NCBI GenBank assembly: GCA_023853785.1
Contig: JAJIRX010000581.1
Location: 1 to 64,000, forward strand
Source: Psilocybe azurescens
Taxonomy: Eukaryota; Basidiomycota; Agaricomycetes; Agaricales; Agrocybaceae
DNA: 64,000 nt
Reading direction: 5' to 3'
Shown: positions 1-11,855 of the stretch, in pieces
Layout: each line of letters opens with the position of its first letter
How positions within the stretch are numbered: the first letter of the stretch is position 1
Notes under the pieces: generated by a model
What the model was told of the DNA's origin: nothing
Database searches by the model: none
What the model saw: the letters and a program-made list of their open reading frames with translations, nothing else
Program-made: the position numbers and the translations under genes

Positions 1-11
1 GCATTAACTAG

Positions 12-765
12 CCATTCTTATGGCATTCTCGAGTACCATAAACGGTACCGACATTGTTCCCAGTCACATTCTGACATTATTCTTCAGGGGACCAGCACTC
101 CCTCCCGCCATCTTTGGAGAGTTCTTGTCAATTCCATCAACGGTTCAGCAGCTATCTGCCGTTAGCTATCTCGAAGCCAACAATATTCTAGGCGCTGGTG
201 CGGATCGTGGCTTTGGGCAACTTTTCGGCGCTTCTGCGTTTAACGGCACCGTGGACCAGTACATGAATGCGTTCAGAGCATGGAATGACTATACAGCGAC
301 TATAAGAGGCTCCTTGTTTGGAACAGTACTTGCATTTACTCCAATTCTCGAGTCGCAAATATTGGCAGGAAGAGCACAAGGATCGAACATTATGGACCCT
401 CCTTTGGGAAATTATGCAGCTGTACAAATCCAAACCCAATCGCAGAGCGGGTTGCATCAGCTCTCAATTCAAGTTCACGGAGCAAGACAGGTTCTTTTTG
501 ATAGGTCATTGCATATCCTTGATGCATATAAGCTCTCTAGCTGACAAACTTGTTTGAATCAGGATACCCCTTCTCCAGGCTTACCGTTGTATATAAATGA
601 ATGCGACGCACAACAAAATGTTTTTCCACATACGGCAGATACAATGAGCTTAGGAACACTTATGCAAAATATGATCCAACACGGTATGTGCTGAAGCGTT
701 TCGTTTGATCCAACAAATCTAAACATTCTGTAGATTCAATGTGCGTTTCACAGATGGCCCGATAG
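12..765 (+). CDS. FAD-linked oxidoreductase (BBE-type), C-terminal part, 5' end outside window
   Basis: Seen: three exons. The first starts after an AG acceptor at 10-11 and runs to 490; the intron 491-562 is GT-AG; exon 2 starts at 563; a second intron begins with gtatgt near 671 and ends at 733. The spliced reading contains the motif NYAAVQIQTQ, then YINECD, and ends in AKYDPTRFNVRFTDGPIGL, the usual C-terminal end of fungal FAD/FMN-containing oxidases (berberine-bridge-like), which lies against the flavin. Family knowledge: these are usually secreted oxidases of alcohols, sugars or secondary metabolites, with the FAD-binding domain in the N-terminal half, which is not visible here. Odd: the reading shifts by one base inside exon 2 at the T5 run 621-625; a T6 run would join INECD..NVF to STYGRY. 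That fits a consensus error or a disabled gene. Substrate unknown. Confidence 0.75.
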
Positions 766-1323
766 GTCTATGAACACCAGCATGCCTATGGTATTGGATG
801 TAATATATGGAATTTTCTGATTTATGGCTTATTTCTTGCTCCCAGTAATATTAGATTAACTTATTAGAAATAGACAATCTTTATTTGTGTGCTAAATTAT
901 ATTTAACCCCCTCTCGTCCAATCACTGTCCGTTTTTATTATATCACCTCACAGTGGCACTTGTTCTAGTCGACACTAAGGAGTCGAGATTCCTCTGCACC
1001 GTCTTTATCTCGACTGTAAGAAGCACTCAAATCTTCCGAGACACCCAGGAACGCCCGTACAGATGCGAAAAGGAGGAGCGCCTTCCAAGTTCCGATGTGG
1101 TCCACATTATAACATTCAGTTGGATCGGCGAATTCGCCCTTATATCCAGTCTGGTAGAAACTTCTTTCGAAGATAGCAGGCAGGCTGCCAGTCTGGAATA
1201 CAACGAGATCCGGTGTGTCAGCCATGATAAAGCTGGACTACCCTCCACAGTCCAGTCGCGTTCTTCAGACCCGTCAATTGCCCCTTATCGCCGTATTTTT
1301 CTCAACGACCATCAACCTACAGT
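766..1323. other. Intergenic, AT-rich
   Basis: The first 180 bases are strongly AT-rich and probably hold the terminator and 3' UTR of the oxidase. From about 953 one frame stays open into the next gene without an initiator methionine, so an upstream exon of that gene could lie here. Nothing else is recognisable. Confidence 0.4.
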
Positions 1324-2297
1324 ATGCTCTCAATCTCTAAGTCTCCCCCTGCTTCGAAAACCATCATTCCAAAGACTCCCACGCGGCGATTTCTTTTGCA
1401 AATTCAAGAACAATTCAAGACCCAATATGACTTTGGGAAAACGTTCACGCCATCTGGACTATCCCTCTACCAGTATACTTGACGCAATCGGCCAGGAAGG
1501 GCTAGCGACTACTTCTTCCTCCGATGGTCTTGATTTAGATGCTACTGGAAGGGCAAGCACGGTGACTAGTACTGAGCTCGACAGCCTTACGTTCACTGGG
1601 CGCGTCAGCTCTATTCAGGTCGAGATGAATGCAGAGCGGTCCCGTCTTGCTTTCCAGCTACACGATCACCCGCTAGACGCCGTGGTAGTCACCACACTCC
1701 CGCGGTATCCCTTCTGCTGCCACGAAGACTTGATAACTATGTCTCGTCAGCAACTGGTTGATGTGGCCATTCTCTTCAATGCCCACCTACCAAAACCATA
1801 CAGATTGATCACTCGGATTGGGTCTCTGCAGCGCACATTCGGCACTGCATTGAAACTTTGGTTGGTCTCATACCGAACGTCCCTGGCGCGCCAAAGGCTG
1901 CAAAGTCCAGACCGCTCGAGAGGGCATACGTCGTTACCGATCTCTTCTCGGAAGACTCCCACCTCGACATCGTTCCATCTCCTCCAACGAGCCCATTAGC
2001 AGTACGTTACACAAGAAGACATGGTGTCTCCCATCCATCGAACTCGTCTGTTCTGTTAGAATCTTTGGACGAAGAGGATGAAAGCCCCCTTTTCAAAAAA
2101 GAGGGCCTTGAAGAAGAGGAAGATCTCCGGTGCTCTGGGTGTTCCTACGCGGTATGTCTGCGATACTGAGGGGTGACGACATGGACATCACACCTATTCG
2201 ACCACCGAGGTTCTCCCCCAAGATGGATACGTCGTCGTCTCCAGACGTACATACGCCAGGCGGTGATACAGGGCTCTTGTCTCCTCTCTTGGTCTAG
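1324..2297 (+). CDS. Conserved fungal hypothetical protein, frame broken
   Basis: I do not recognise a named family. Coding character is clear but spread over several frames. A start at 1324 opens MLSISKSPPASKTIIPKTP and continues to about 1480; the reading then moves to the frame holding LDAIGQEGLATTSSS and, further on, MSRQQLVDVAILFNAHLP (to about 1790), then to a frame with IDHSDWVSAAHIRHCIETLV (1800-1900) and an acidic stretch (SLDEEDESPLFKKEGLEEEE). A further change near 2110-2180 leads to MDITPIRPPRFSPKMDTSSS and a stop at 2295-2297. The change near 1792-1795 is explained by one missing A in an A4 run. The HIRHCIETLVGLIP segment looks like a short helical region; the rest is Ser/Pro/acidic and probably disordered. 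It could be an intact gene with consensus errors or a decaying one. Confidence 0.45.
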
Positions 2298-2784
2298 AAT
2301 GCAGAAGAGATCCAATCGGGCTTCGTACAAGAGCGCAGACAGTGCATTCTCTTCTAGGCGCGACTTCGGTCAAGGAGACCAGGAATGAATCGCTTTGAAA
2401 AGGATACCCGAGAGCAACAAGTCAACCACGCCATCGGAATGTACGAGATGGAGACTTCATTCCATAGCCTTGGGAATGACAATGAGCCTCGCATGGATAT
2501 CTCCCTTGGCCTGATCATAGATCCAAGTTCTTGCATGGTTCGCCTTCTCGTCGTCTCACTCCGAATCTACTTCCTTTTCGTCTGACATGCGACTTATACA
2601 CTGTTATTCAGTAAGATATACCATTAAAATGATACTTGATAATCCAGATATGTTTCATACCCCCTATATGTTTTGTAATACTTGATGAATATTTTCTTGA
2701 ATATGAGCCGCGATGTAAAGTAGTTAGTTTAGATCCATGAGATGATGCCGATAATATAAACGCCCTACATAATCTACGAGTGGC
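2298..2784. other. Intergenic or extended 3' part of the broken gene
   Basis: Open stretches in other frames (for example 2385-2585 on the + strand) may be the true C-terminus of the preceding frame-broken gene; none is recognisable. From 2586 to 2784 the DNA is AT-rich and lies between convergent genes. Confidence 0.3.
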
Positions 2785-4257
2785 TTAAGCAGTGGAAGAG
2801 CAAAAAGCGAGAAAAATGGTGGGTTTCGAGTGAAAAATATGGGGAAAACGGAAATCTAACGAAGGTCGCCAGGATGCGGATAGCTGAGGATGGAAGTTTC
2901 TTGCTTCCGCCAAAACTAAGCCATTATGATCTTGTAGAGTAATCCCAAGACTTCCCAGTTTCCGTAGGCCATCCTCCAGAATTCGAACATGAAGGTGAAA
3001 TTGTTCAACACTTGTTTTATCAAGAAGTTGGACGACCTTTAGATTTGGATTTTTGGATAGAACCATGGGTAAGGCATCCTGTAAAAGACGCTTCAAGCCA
3101 AAGTTTGATATCTGGGGGCGTTGAATCCGTATACCAAGGATTTCTAGCGATTCAGGGGCTATGAGAATCATCGCCAGAGATTGAATGAAAGAGGGCCAAG
3201 TGCGCAAAATTACGTTGAGTCGTACCAGGTTGTGGCATGCGCTCCGTAATTGTGCAAAGATCGGTCCGAACTCGTTTGCAGCGACCATCGGAAGGAGTAT
3301 TTCAGTAGGATAAGTGAACTGGATGGCCGTGAGCTGGTTCCCAAGGCGTTCAAATATAGTCAGCGGGATGGGGAAATTGTCCATCTCACAATCCAAACAA
3401 CTGACGCTTGAAAGGCCGATGTTTGTAAGATACATGGAGTCTGAGCCTCTTGCGTAGCCATAGTATAGCAAGGGATGGAGAATCTTTAATGCATTCAGCC
3501 GGACGTGATTCTGTGAGTCGACAGAGAAGGGCCCTCGAATGACCTCGAGCTTTTCGTGACGCTCGAGAAAAGTCGTCCAGCTCTTGATATCAGGCCGAAG
3601 GCAGTTGGTGTACCATATTATGGCCTTGAGGGATTCTCGACAAGACACGGAATTTAGTATGTGCGACGATTTATGTCTAAGATAGCCATGTCCGGTGACT
3701 GAGAATGCCAGAATCTGAAGGCGGGGAAGGCAGGTGAGAAGCCCTGAGATTTTTGCAGATCTTCGGCGACGGATGTATCGTCGTGGCCATCATCGTGCAT
3801 GGATATGTCCAGCCTTTTCGTCCACCATCCCAAGGTGCATCGTTGGTTATTGGATAGTTGTCTAGAAAGCGACAAGGCCTCACACAGCGAGGTCACGCCT
3901 CCTGCTTGGCCTAAATGAATATACTCGAATAGAACAGGGTGCGCCATAGTATACCAAGATTTGTTGACTTTTGTCATACGACTTCGTGTGCTCTAATAAG
4001 TGGCTCTGCGATTAGTCGTATGTAAGTAATACAATCAGATCTCTAACCCACAAGTGATGTCCTGAGCGCCTTGGTTTCTTGTCTATCCATCGCACGAATG
4101 AAGTTAAAGGCCTTCGAAGACGACATATTGCAGTCATAAAGGCCTAATCCTGACTCCGCGGCGTGCTCAATAATCCTGATCCATACTTCGGTTGGAATAT
4201 GTCTTAAGACAGGCCTGTCGCTTGGTGTTTTGTGGTAAAGACTTTTGCCGACATTAT
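2785..4257 (-). CDS. F-box-like / leucine-rich-region protein
   Basis: Seen: exon 1 (about 4257 down to 4052) holds HIPTEVWIRIIEHA, an F-box-like start. A 59-bp intron (3993-4051, GTGGGT..TTATTAG) joins it to exon 2 (3992-2785), which opens with SRMTKVNKSWYTMAHPVLFEYIHLG, a typical post-F-box segment, followed by LRR-like text. Known: such proteins are Skp1-binding substrate adaptors of SCF ubiquitin ligases and form large lineage-specific families in Agaricomycetes. Odd: the reading in exon 2 shifts at the T5 run 3750-3754 (A5 on the coding strand); A6 would restore it, giving DLQKISGLLTCLPRLQIL. The first methionine is not found; an intron with a gtatgt donor near 4372 may precede exon 1. 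Substrate unknown. Confidence 0.65.
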
Positions 4258-5182
4258 TTATGGGCTAGTTCCTTGTACGTCTGTCGGTAGGAATGTTGGA
4301 GCAATCCACAAACTGGTAGCAATGCATCCGACGAAGCATTAACAAATTGCAATTGACGAAAAGGAGAGACATACTAGTGAATTATTTTTGAGTGAATTTC
4401 AGGCAATGCGTAGATCAGATACCATTGGATGACTCAGTAGCTGTAGAGTCGAAGTCAACTACTACAAAATAGTAAAATTCGAGTTCCAGTTTCAACCTTT
4501 AAGTGTTGTGTGAGATCGATCAAGCACTGGCAAAACGTACGCTGTTGAAGATCGTTTCCATGCCCTCACGTGGAAATTTCCAAAAATAGCTACCACTGAA
4601 ATCGCACTGAAGGTCAATCGAACTTAGAAATAACAGAAAGGTCTACGTTCAGACATGTTCCGAGAGGGAAGTTCAAGTAAGGATAGTTGCAAGAACATTT
4701 GCTATGGATAAATCAGTGTGTGACATGTATCAGAAGATTTTGCATTTTCCGAGCTTTCAGGGCAGCTCTGTAGGGCATTTGCTAAGTTTTTGACATAGGT
4801 TTTTGGCTCATCGGTTTCCAGATTTTGGTGGTTGTTCTCACCGTCTTTTGAATCTAGAATCCCGGAAAAACCAAAATGCAGATATGATAAGCTAAAACCC
4901 ACTCGTGATATTTATGTACTTTTATTGAAGTCTGCAATATTACACCACTGCCGGTGAATAATCTACTATGCTGAATAATTATAAAGTGGTAAATTATGAT
5001 GATGATAGGGTTGCAAATGATGATGAGTGATGAGGTATACAATGCGTTAACAAACAATCTATGGGTAAATCAGACTTTCGGAACATTTGAGGTTGGTGAA
5101 CGACATGGAATGAAGCAGGATGGAACTCGAGAGTGTGGGGAATCCGAGCAATAAAGAAAAAATGGAATGGCGAACGAGCGCA
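4258..5182. other. Intergenic between F-box gene and MFS transporter
   Basis: Low-complexity AT-rich DNA with a gat-rich patch at 4997-5035. A missing first exon of the F-box gene may lie at 4260-4450. No convincing gene, and no RNA gene seen. Confidence 0.4.
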
Positions 5183-7379
5183 TCAAGGCGTTCCTATTTG
5201 CTTCTCCGATGCCTCGGCTTTCATTGCTGCAGCGATTTTCAGGTCCTAAAGAGTTGCTGCGTTAGAAAATGTCAAAAATCAATCCGTTATCAATACTCAC
5301 AATGCATGGCGCGTATTTGCTGTGAGATCGGATCCTAGGGCCGTATTTATAGAAGAGGAAAGGAGATGGGACAAACAAGAGACCGATGAATCCGAGGAGC
5401 GTGCACGACCAGTTTACACCGAGCTATTACAGAATGTCAACACAAGGGGACATCTCTTGGTCGTAGAAAAGGACCCACTTTAGTGAACATCTGGACCGTA
5501 AATAAGGGAAAAGCTGCAGCGACGGCAGACCGAACCATTGTGTTGGCTGCAAACGCGGAAGCGCTGTACATTCTGATTGAGGGCAAAAGAACGTCAGACA
5601 AACGTGGCACCATCTTCGTCACACTAAAGACTCACAAATAGGTATCGATAACGTAGCTCTGCAATCAAAGCATAAGAAAAGAGATGCATATATCCGAGCT
5701 CGAAAAACTCACCAAGAATGACATAAATATCAAACTGATTCCGGTACCAACGAGGATGGTGCTGAGGCCAGGCACATACCATGGGATGCTGGAGTACTCG
5801 CCGGTCCAGCCCAACCAGAAAATGCCGACAACAAGTACGGGACTGCCTATCATGGCGCCGTAAAGTCGGTCTTCCGGTGGGGAAGCCTTTCCATTTTTTT
5901 ATGAGCTCCGGGTAATGTGCTGACGCCCAGAAGTTAATAAGGGATCCGATAGTTGTACCAATGCCGACGCCAATGAACATCAATCCGTCCTCTGCGATAG
6001 TGAAGCCGCGTCTTGCTACGAAGACGACGGGGAAGGCTTGGAACACTGCCGACGATGAAATTGGGTAAGTCTTGTACCTACTAAACACAGAGACAAGAAC
6101 TCACAAGCATAGAGAAGACCGTATACAATAGACAAATAGACAGTGATAAGCATTAGGATAGGTTCACCCAAAAGCATCGAGAAAGGACGGAATAGAGTAC
6201 GCTGTACGACGCCCTTGACAGACCAATCCTGCTTCTCGTGTTCGGCATAAAGGTCTTTGTTTGCCTCAGGGTCCTCTTTTCGTAGTCTCTGTGTTTTCTT
6301 TAGCAGAATTACAGGAGCGTATGTCTCCGGCATAACCGGAATCATGATAAGGGTGCAAACGCCGGCAAAGATGAACATGACCCAGAAGACCCATCTCCAC
6401 GACGCTGGACTGTCAACGATACTGCACATAAAGAAAATATTGAGTTCTACATTCGGATATGATAGATAGGATAGGTGAAACGCACTATCCGGCAACAATG
6501 GGACCCATGACCGGACCAAGGAAGACGCTGGCAGTGTAAAGACTTGTTGCAGGACCACGTCCAACAGCCGACCAAATATCGGCGATGAGACCTCCTGCAT
6601 TGTTCATAGGACCGACTGCAAAGAAGCCAGACAGGAATCGAGTGATGAGGAGAGTCGCCATGTTTTGCGCCAGAGCTTGGCCGAGAATGCAAAGAGTATA
6701 CGCGATCATAGCTCCAATAAATATTGGCCTCCGTCCTATGAGCTCACTCCCAGGGCCCCAGAATGACGGCTGAAATACGGGTTTAATACGGGCTCGAAGA
6801 GTCCAAACGCGTGAACACATACCCCAAATACATATCCGAGAAGGAACACAGTTGTAATTAGATATGATACCTCTTTCGACGTATTGAATTCAGCCATGAT
6901 TTTGTGTGAGGCAGATGATGGAGCGGATGAAGCAAATGTTCTGGGGATTTAAACAAAAATAAGGTTCCAAGCTCCAGTCCAGAATAATTAGGAACGTACA
7001 CGTTAACGGTCATGATAATGCATGTCATGGTTATAATCCACTTCCGCCTCGTCGACCAGTTCTGTGGGTTCGATGGATCGTCGGGGCCGTCCCAGGTCAC
7101 CATGTTTGGATCACGGTTTGGTATTGGCAGGGGCAAATTTTTGACGACCTCTTTGACCTCGACTACCTCAACTTTGCGAGGAACATCTTCTTCACCTTGA
7201 GCGGTGATTATAGCAACATTTGAAGTTTCTTTTGACTTCAACTCCCCACTTTGATTGCGAGCATACGCAAGAGGCTCAGAGATAGTGAAAGAAGAGCGGG
7301 TAGAGTTGACCGCTGTTCCAGCGTCTGGAGGGGTTGGAGGATGAGACATGGAGTAGGATAAAGGGCCTTTTCGAACCAT
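5183..7379 (-). CDS. MFS transporter, DHA1 (drug/polyamine:H+ antiporter) type
   Basis: Role (family): proton-driven efflux of drugs, polyamines or similar small molecules at the plasma membrane. Seen: a long cytosolic N-tail, then VTWDGPDDPSNPQNWSTRRK, the sequence that precedes TM1 in fungal TPO1/FLR1-like carriers. The loop 2-3 motif appears as GPGSELIGRRPIF and antiporter motif C as GPVMGPIVAGY. Later segments include SPASWRWVFWV, SASAFAANTMVRSAVAAAFP and KLGVNWSCTLLG. At least eight short introns give about 580 residues, usual for the family. The stop is at 5183-5185 (..KQIGTP). The start at 7379 is MVRKGPL; an inner Met (MSHPPTPP, 7349) is equally possible. Odd: the frame changes between ELIKKWKG and PPEDRLYGAMIG near 5879-5900, beside a T7 and a G4 run. 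Exact substrate not inferable. Confidence 0.85.
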
Positions 7380-8496
7380 CCAAGGTCGGTTTACACCTTA
7401 TTTTATAATGCAAATAATTTGCGCGGATAGCAATCCGGGAATCGGGAAACAGATGGCCTGCATTGCGGTCTGGCTTGGATAAAGATCGCGGTCACTCCCT
7501 GTATGCGACACACTTATCCTGATGGCCGACCCCGATGCGCTTCATTTAACATATGCCACGGGTTAGAAAACGTCATTTTGCATGGGTCATGTCACTATGT
7601 CGGCGTCTCTCCGAAGACTGCAGATATATGAAAGTATAGTCGTCGAAATCAACGGATTATACGACACGAAAACAAAGGGAAGGCCTGAGGAAACAGGAAC
7701 TGAACCTGCAAATTTGTTATCATGCCGATTAGCCGCCTGTACAATTTTCTGCCGGATTGAGATTCTGAAACTTATGGAAGACAACCGAATGACTTACATA
7801 TAATATGATAATACGAAAAGTGTAATCGTCACCTGAATCCCCAATAACGATCGACTGGAGCATACTGGTGCTGCCTGGGAGCAAGAGATGCAGAGCGGGG
7901 CTAACGAGGGCGTCAAATCTGACATTAGTAGTAATTTGTTTGGGAAACCGGCTAACTTCATTGCCGGTCAACCTTTGTTAAGAAATTTTATAAATAAGTA
8001 GCTTGTTGGTGTCGGCATGGACCATGGTTGGAGGATAGATACACGCCGGGTAAGGCTTTGAGCGCAAATACACATCGATCCAACCAGCAATAATCCAAAT
8101 TAGCAAGCTTGTTGCTCACCATCGAAAAACACGATTAACACGATGCCAACAACACCTTCGAAGCGGAGGTTATTTGGACCTATAAATATAACAGCTGTAC
8201 ATATTTCAAACTCGGAGCTCTACCTGCGGGCAGGCTTGGCAGGTCCTTGGCCGAAGGAACGCTACACATATATAGCCTATGTGTATGAGCCTACATGTCC
8301 TGTGTAATCGTCTTGTAATCGTCGGTAGACCTTCCGGGGAAACAACCGAATATCAGAGGAGCTGTCTGAAGCTGTCTAAAAATGCAGGGAAACGCAGGAC
8401 AAGCAGATTGCAGAAGATATAGGCATTGACAGCATACGTAAAAAGCAATCTAAAGATAGACTCGTCAAAGTATTTGCGTAAGTGGTCCTTGATAAT
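7380..8496. other. Intergenic upstream of the MFS gene
   Basis: Promoter region of the transporter plus about 900 bases with no gene signal. The right end holds the left copy of the 9-bp target duplication (8488-8496) of the adjacent TIR element. Confidence 0.5.
8488..8496. repeat. Target-site duplication, left copy
   Basis: CTTGATAAT, identical to 9346-9354. Removing the element and one copy gives a continuous presumed empty site. Confidence 0.75.
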
Positions 8497-9345
8497 GGAT
8501 TAATCTATTTGGCAACCCCCCTTTTCCCGTGATGCAACCCGGGTTGCTAAATAAGAATTTTGGCGGCATCAGCAACCCGGGTTGCTACATTTATAATTAC
8601 CTTTTTGGGCTTCAGTGTCCGACTCGTGCTGCCGTGTTGCCGTGTTGCCGTTGAATCTGCCGTTTTATTAGTCAGCACATCACCCCTTCGTATAATCACG
8701 ATGATAATGAACCTCGACAATTGTAAAAGCTGTCTCTTTGAATATTGAAAACATCAATTCAAGCACAGAGGGACCACTGCATACTTATTGCTGCTTCATT
8801 TGTCGTACTTGACTGAAGAGAGAAGTTCAATACAAAGAAAGTACTGACTGGTATGCAGTACAACAAATCAAATGTAAAGATTGCAAGTCCAGAAGTTTGC
8901 ATGTGCAAGGCTGCTACTATCCCTTACTCGTTCTTCTTTTGATCCAATCTTCATTTTATGATTCCTGATTGGCTGATGATGGCCAATTGATGAGAGGCCT
9001 TTTCTCCTCATTTGGTTCCCCTCAAAGTGCTTTGTTTTTCCTCAATTAATATTCACATTCATCGATAATAGAAATATATAAGTGTATATACACAAAATTG
9101 TGGCAAGGGGAGGAGGGCAAGGGTATCAAAACGAAGAATGGGTAGGCTATAAATTTCTATGCGGCAGGCTGCGCTGCTTGAAAAACTTGTGGCAAATGTT
9201 ATCGTATTTCAATCCCCTACTTTCCATGCCGGAACGGCAAAAATGTCATTTATGACGTAAGCAATGAAGCTTTCAAGGGGTTTCTCGCATGTTTGTTAGC
9301 AACCCAGGGTTGCAGCGGGAAAGGGGTTGCCAAATAGATTAATCC
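8497..9345. mobile_element. Non-autonomous TIR DNA transposon (MITE-like), 849 bp
   Basis: Seen: the left end begins GGATTAATCTATTTGGCAAC and the right end is its reverse complement. The first 23 bases match perfectly and the match continues, with small gaps, for about 50-55 bp through the GCAACCC..GGGTTGC segment. The nonamer CTTGATAAT flanks the element on both sides (8488-8496 and 9346-9354), as a target-site duplication would. No transposase-like reading frame lies inside; the longest open stretch is about 60 codons. A 9-bp duplication with long TIRs is typical of Mutator-like elements; an 8-bp reading would point to hAT. The element sits about 160 bp downstream of the Sae2 gene stop. Family assignment is inference. 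Confidence 0.8.
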
Positions 9346-9354
9346 CTTGATAAT
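9346..9354. repeat. Target-site duplication, right copy
   Basis: CTTGATAAT, identical to 8488-8496, directly next to the right TIR. Confidence 0.75.
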
Positions 9355-9368
9355 ACGCACATTGTAAC

Positions 9369-9466
9369 ACACGGAACACTTTCCAGTTGAGTACTTGACT
9401 GAACAACATTATAATACACGGAACTCTTTCCGTCGGCTCTTTGAGTTCTTGACTGAATACAACTTA
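9369..9466. repeat. Imperfect two-copy tandem repeat (about 48 bp unit)
   Basis: ACACGGAACACTTTCC and ACACGGAACTCTTTCC head two consecutive units, each ending in a TTGACTGAA motif. It lies between the TIR element and the Sae2 stop codon, probably in the 3' UTR. Confidence 0.5.
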
Positions 9467-9507
9467 CAAGGTACGCTTGTGGTGGCGAAAGATCAACGAA
9501 AGAGAGA

Positions 9508-11855
9508 TCACTTCCTGCGGTATCGACCTCCCTCACCCGCTGCTTCCTTCGCAACTTGCTCCTTCTTGCGTTCATGCATTGCTTTTGCCTTTTCATTGAT
9601 ATCACCCGCTTCTTGGGTATTAGGGAACCCAATATCCCAATATGCCGGAGGCGTGGCAGCACGCTCCCAGTTATGACGATGTCTAGAGATCGCTTTCTTA
9701 TGAGAGTCAATCTCGGACTGACGTCGTGCAGATCCGTGATCGGACGACGCAGGATGAGCTTGTCGGCGATCGTCTTCGGGTGACCACAATTGGGAATGTC
9801 GCGGGCAGGGCTTGACGGGCGTACTGGGAGGCGACCGCCACAGCGGCTGCTGCAGCCGACTTGGAAGAGGCCCGACGTTTTCGTAGTACTATAAATAGGC
9901 GTTAGGGGTTTGACGGGCGTTGACCATCAAGCCACAACAGCTTACCTCGCGACAGCATTCACAGTCTCCTGCGTTCATCTTTCGTCGTTCGTCTCTGTTT
10001 CTGACCACCTCGTCAAATTGGAAGTCTTTCCCTCCATTCTGAGCAGGATCAATAGTATACAATGCATTGATAGTAGATCTGGACATGAACAATGAGTGGA
10101 TGAGCAGAGTAGATATTAACTATTGACACGCACTGAGGTGGTTCTTCAGCCGCTTTACCGTATCTGCCACGTCCCTTGAAGGCCGAATAGTCCTCCAACC
10201 GCTTCTGACCAAGGTTTCGGGCAGTAAGAGGGGTAGAAACCCCATTATCAGCTGCCCGCTCCTTGCCCCTCACGCTAGGCCTTGGGTCAGAATGCGAGTT
10301 CGAACTCCTCGAAATATCTGCCATAACATATGATGCACGAGACAGCTCGTGACTGTTCTCGCTTAGTCTACGAAGCTTGTTTGGTCTTTCCGAATCACGA
10401 TCCACCTGATGAAGTTGCAGTGATTCTCTGGCCCACATGGGCTGAGCGAGCTCCTTACTCCGCACCAATGTCCGTCTAGGTGAGGTATAGTAGCCTGATG
10501 GCCGAGGTGGCAGGTTTGGGTTGAGTACACTGCTTGAAAGCACGCCTTTACGGTTAGACCCAGCCACAGCAGGTGTTGCTGGGATCTTATAAATGACGGT
10601 CTTCCCTGTTCGACTATCGGTCACTGCGTGGGGAATCGCTGAAACAGACCATTAAACAGGTACTTGAGAAATTGCACACATCACATCATACCTTGCGAAT
10701 CGTCTTCTGTATCAGAAGAGGATGGCATATTGGCTTTGTCAACGGTGGGCTTGATTTAATAGTACTTGGGGTAGATCTGGCTTTATGATTAGTTGACTGT
10801 CAGAATATATCAATCGCGCACTCACGAGGGTTCCGCTTTGATATGAACGGTATCTGGAATAGGTTGAAATGCAAGAGGCACGCGAGATATAGCAGACGAC
10901 TGGGCATTAAACACTGTCGGCGAAGATGAAGGTACAGTCGTATTGACGATAGATTTCAGGAGAGAGTTGCGAAGTGGTTCAGTTGGAGTCGAGGTTTTCC
11001 TTACGGGAGACGGGGTGCAGAGTTTTCAGAGCTTAATCGCCGTTTCCTGGTTGTCGACATGGGCGTATTTTGGTTCTCCTTATCAAAATCCTTCGCCTTA
11101 CGAATCCGAGGGGAGTCTGGAACTGAAATACCGTTAGCAGGGTAGAATAAGACCCTCAAACAATAAATGCATGCCTGTGGTGGCACTTGTCCCTGAAAGC
11201 ATCTCTACCAGTTTCACTCGATGCTCATCCATAAGTGACATCCGTCTCTGCCGCTCTTCTGGTGTTAGACCGGGCGCGTGCTCGTATTGGCGACTTGGTA
11301 TATCTTCGGCGTGGTATTTAAGGTACACCTTTGCCACTTCTTAAAATCGGCCTGGTACCTATCATTCGCACGTTCTTTTGTGGAAACCAAATCATCGTAG
11401 CGTGCTGCGAGGTCTCTGCCTTGAATGTCAAACTATGTTATCGACGAAGGAGTAAAACACGTACGCCTTTTCCTTCAAAAGCCTGTTGTTCTCATGCTCA
11501 ATCTTCTTGTACTTCTCTTCAACACTTGTCAATTTGTCTTGAATAATCTCCTTCTCCTTCTTCTGAGTAGTTATCTCTGCTTCAGCTTCGTCGAGACGGT
11601 CAAGGGTGTCTTTGAGTGTGAAGGAGTAGTCTAGCGAGTCGATCGCGACCTGCGCGTCGAAGACGTTGTTAAATCCCAGTGACCGAGCAAGACGTTCCCG
11701 GAGTTCCGGACATCAAAGGCGGTCTTCAAATGTTCGTCAAGGTTGCGTCTTTGCTTTTCAATCTTCGCTTCTAGAATCCTGATTTCGTTCTGATATTTGT
11801 CGTGGATTCCTTTGTCTCTGTCCCGCAAATAAGAACTGGAATACGTCGAAGTCAT
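9508..11855 (-). CDS. SAE2: DNA end-resection factor, Sae2/CtIP/Ctp1 family
   Basis: Role (family): cofactor of the Mre11-Rad50-Nbs1 nuclease that starts resection of DNA double-strand breaks in the nucleus. Seen: the N-terminus from 11855 is a long coiled coil (RDRDKGIHDKYQNEIRILEA to about residue 150), the tetramerisation region of the family. A long polar middle follows. The C-terminal domain holds FDEVVRNRDERRKMNAGDC with its CECC (CxxC) zinc motif, then ISRHRHNW (the RHR DNA-binding motif) and TPPAYWDIGFPNTQE. Six or so GT-AG introns; about 650 residues; the stop is at 9508-9510. Regulation (family): CDK phosphorylation of SP/TP sites, several of which are visible. Odd: four separate one-base losses break the frame, at C3 11697-11699, T3 11330-11332, G4 11012-11015 and T3 10735-10737 (+ strand). 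Adding one base at each restores a continuous protein, so I read it as intact. Confidence 0.85.

Noticed and set aside
953..1426. Long open frame upstream of the conserved segment
   Set aside because: It has a non-ATG start and poor coding character; the better coding signal at 1324-1480 is in another frame.
5879..5900. Treating the MFS transporter as a pseudogene because of its frame change
   Set aside because: All motifs and splice sites on both sides are intact and the change lies beside T7 and G4 runs, as at other sites judged to be sequence errors.
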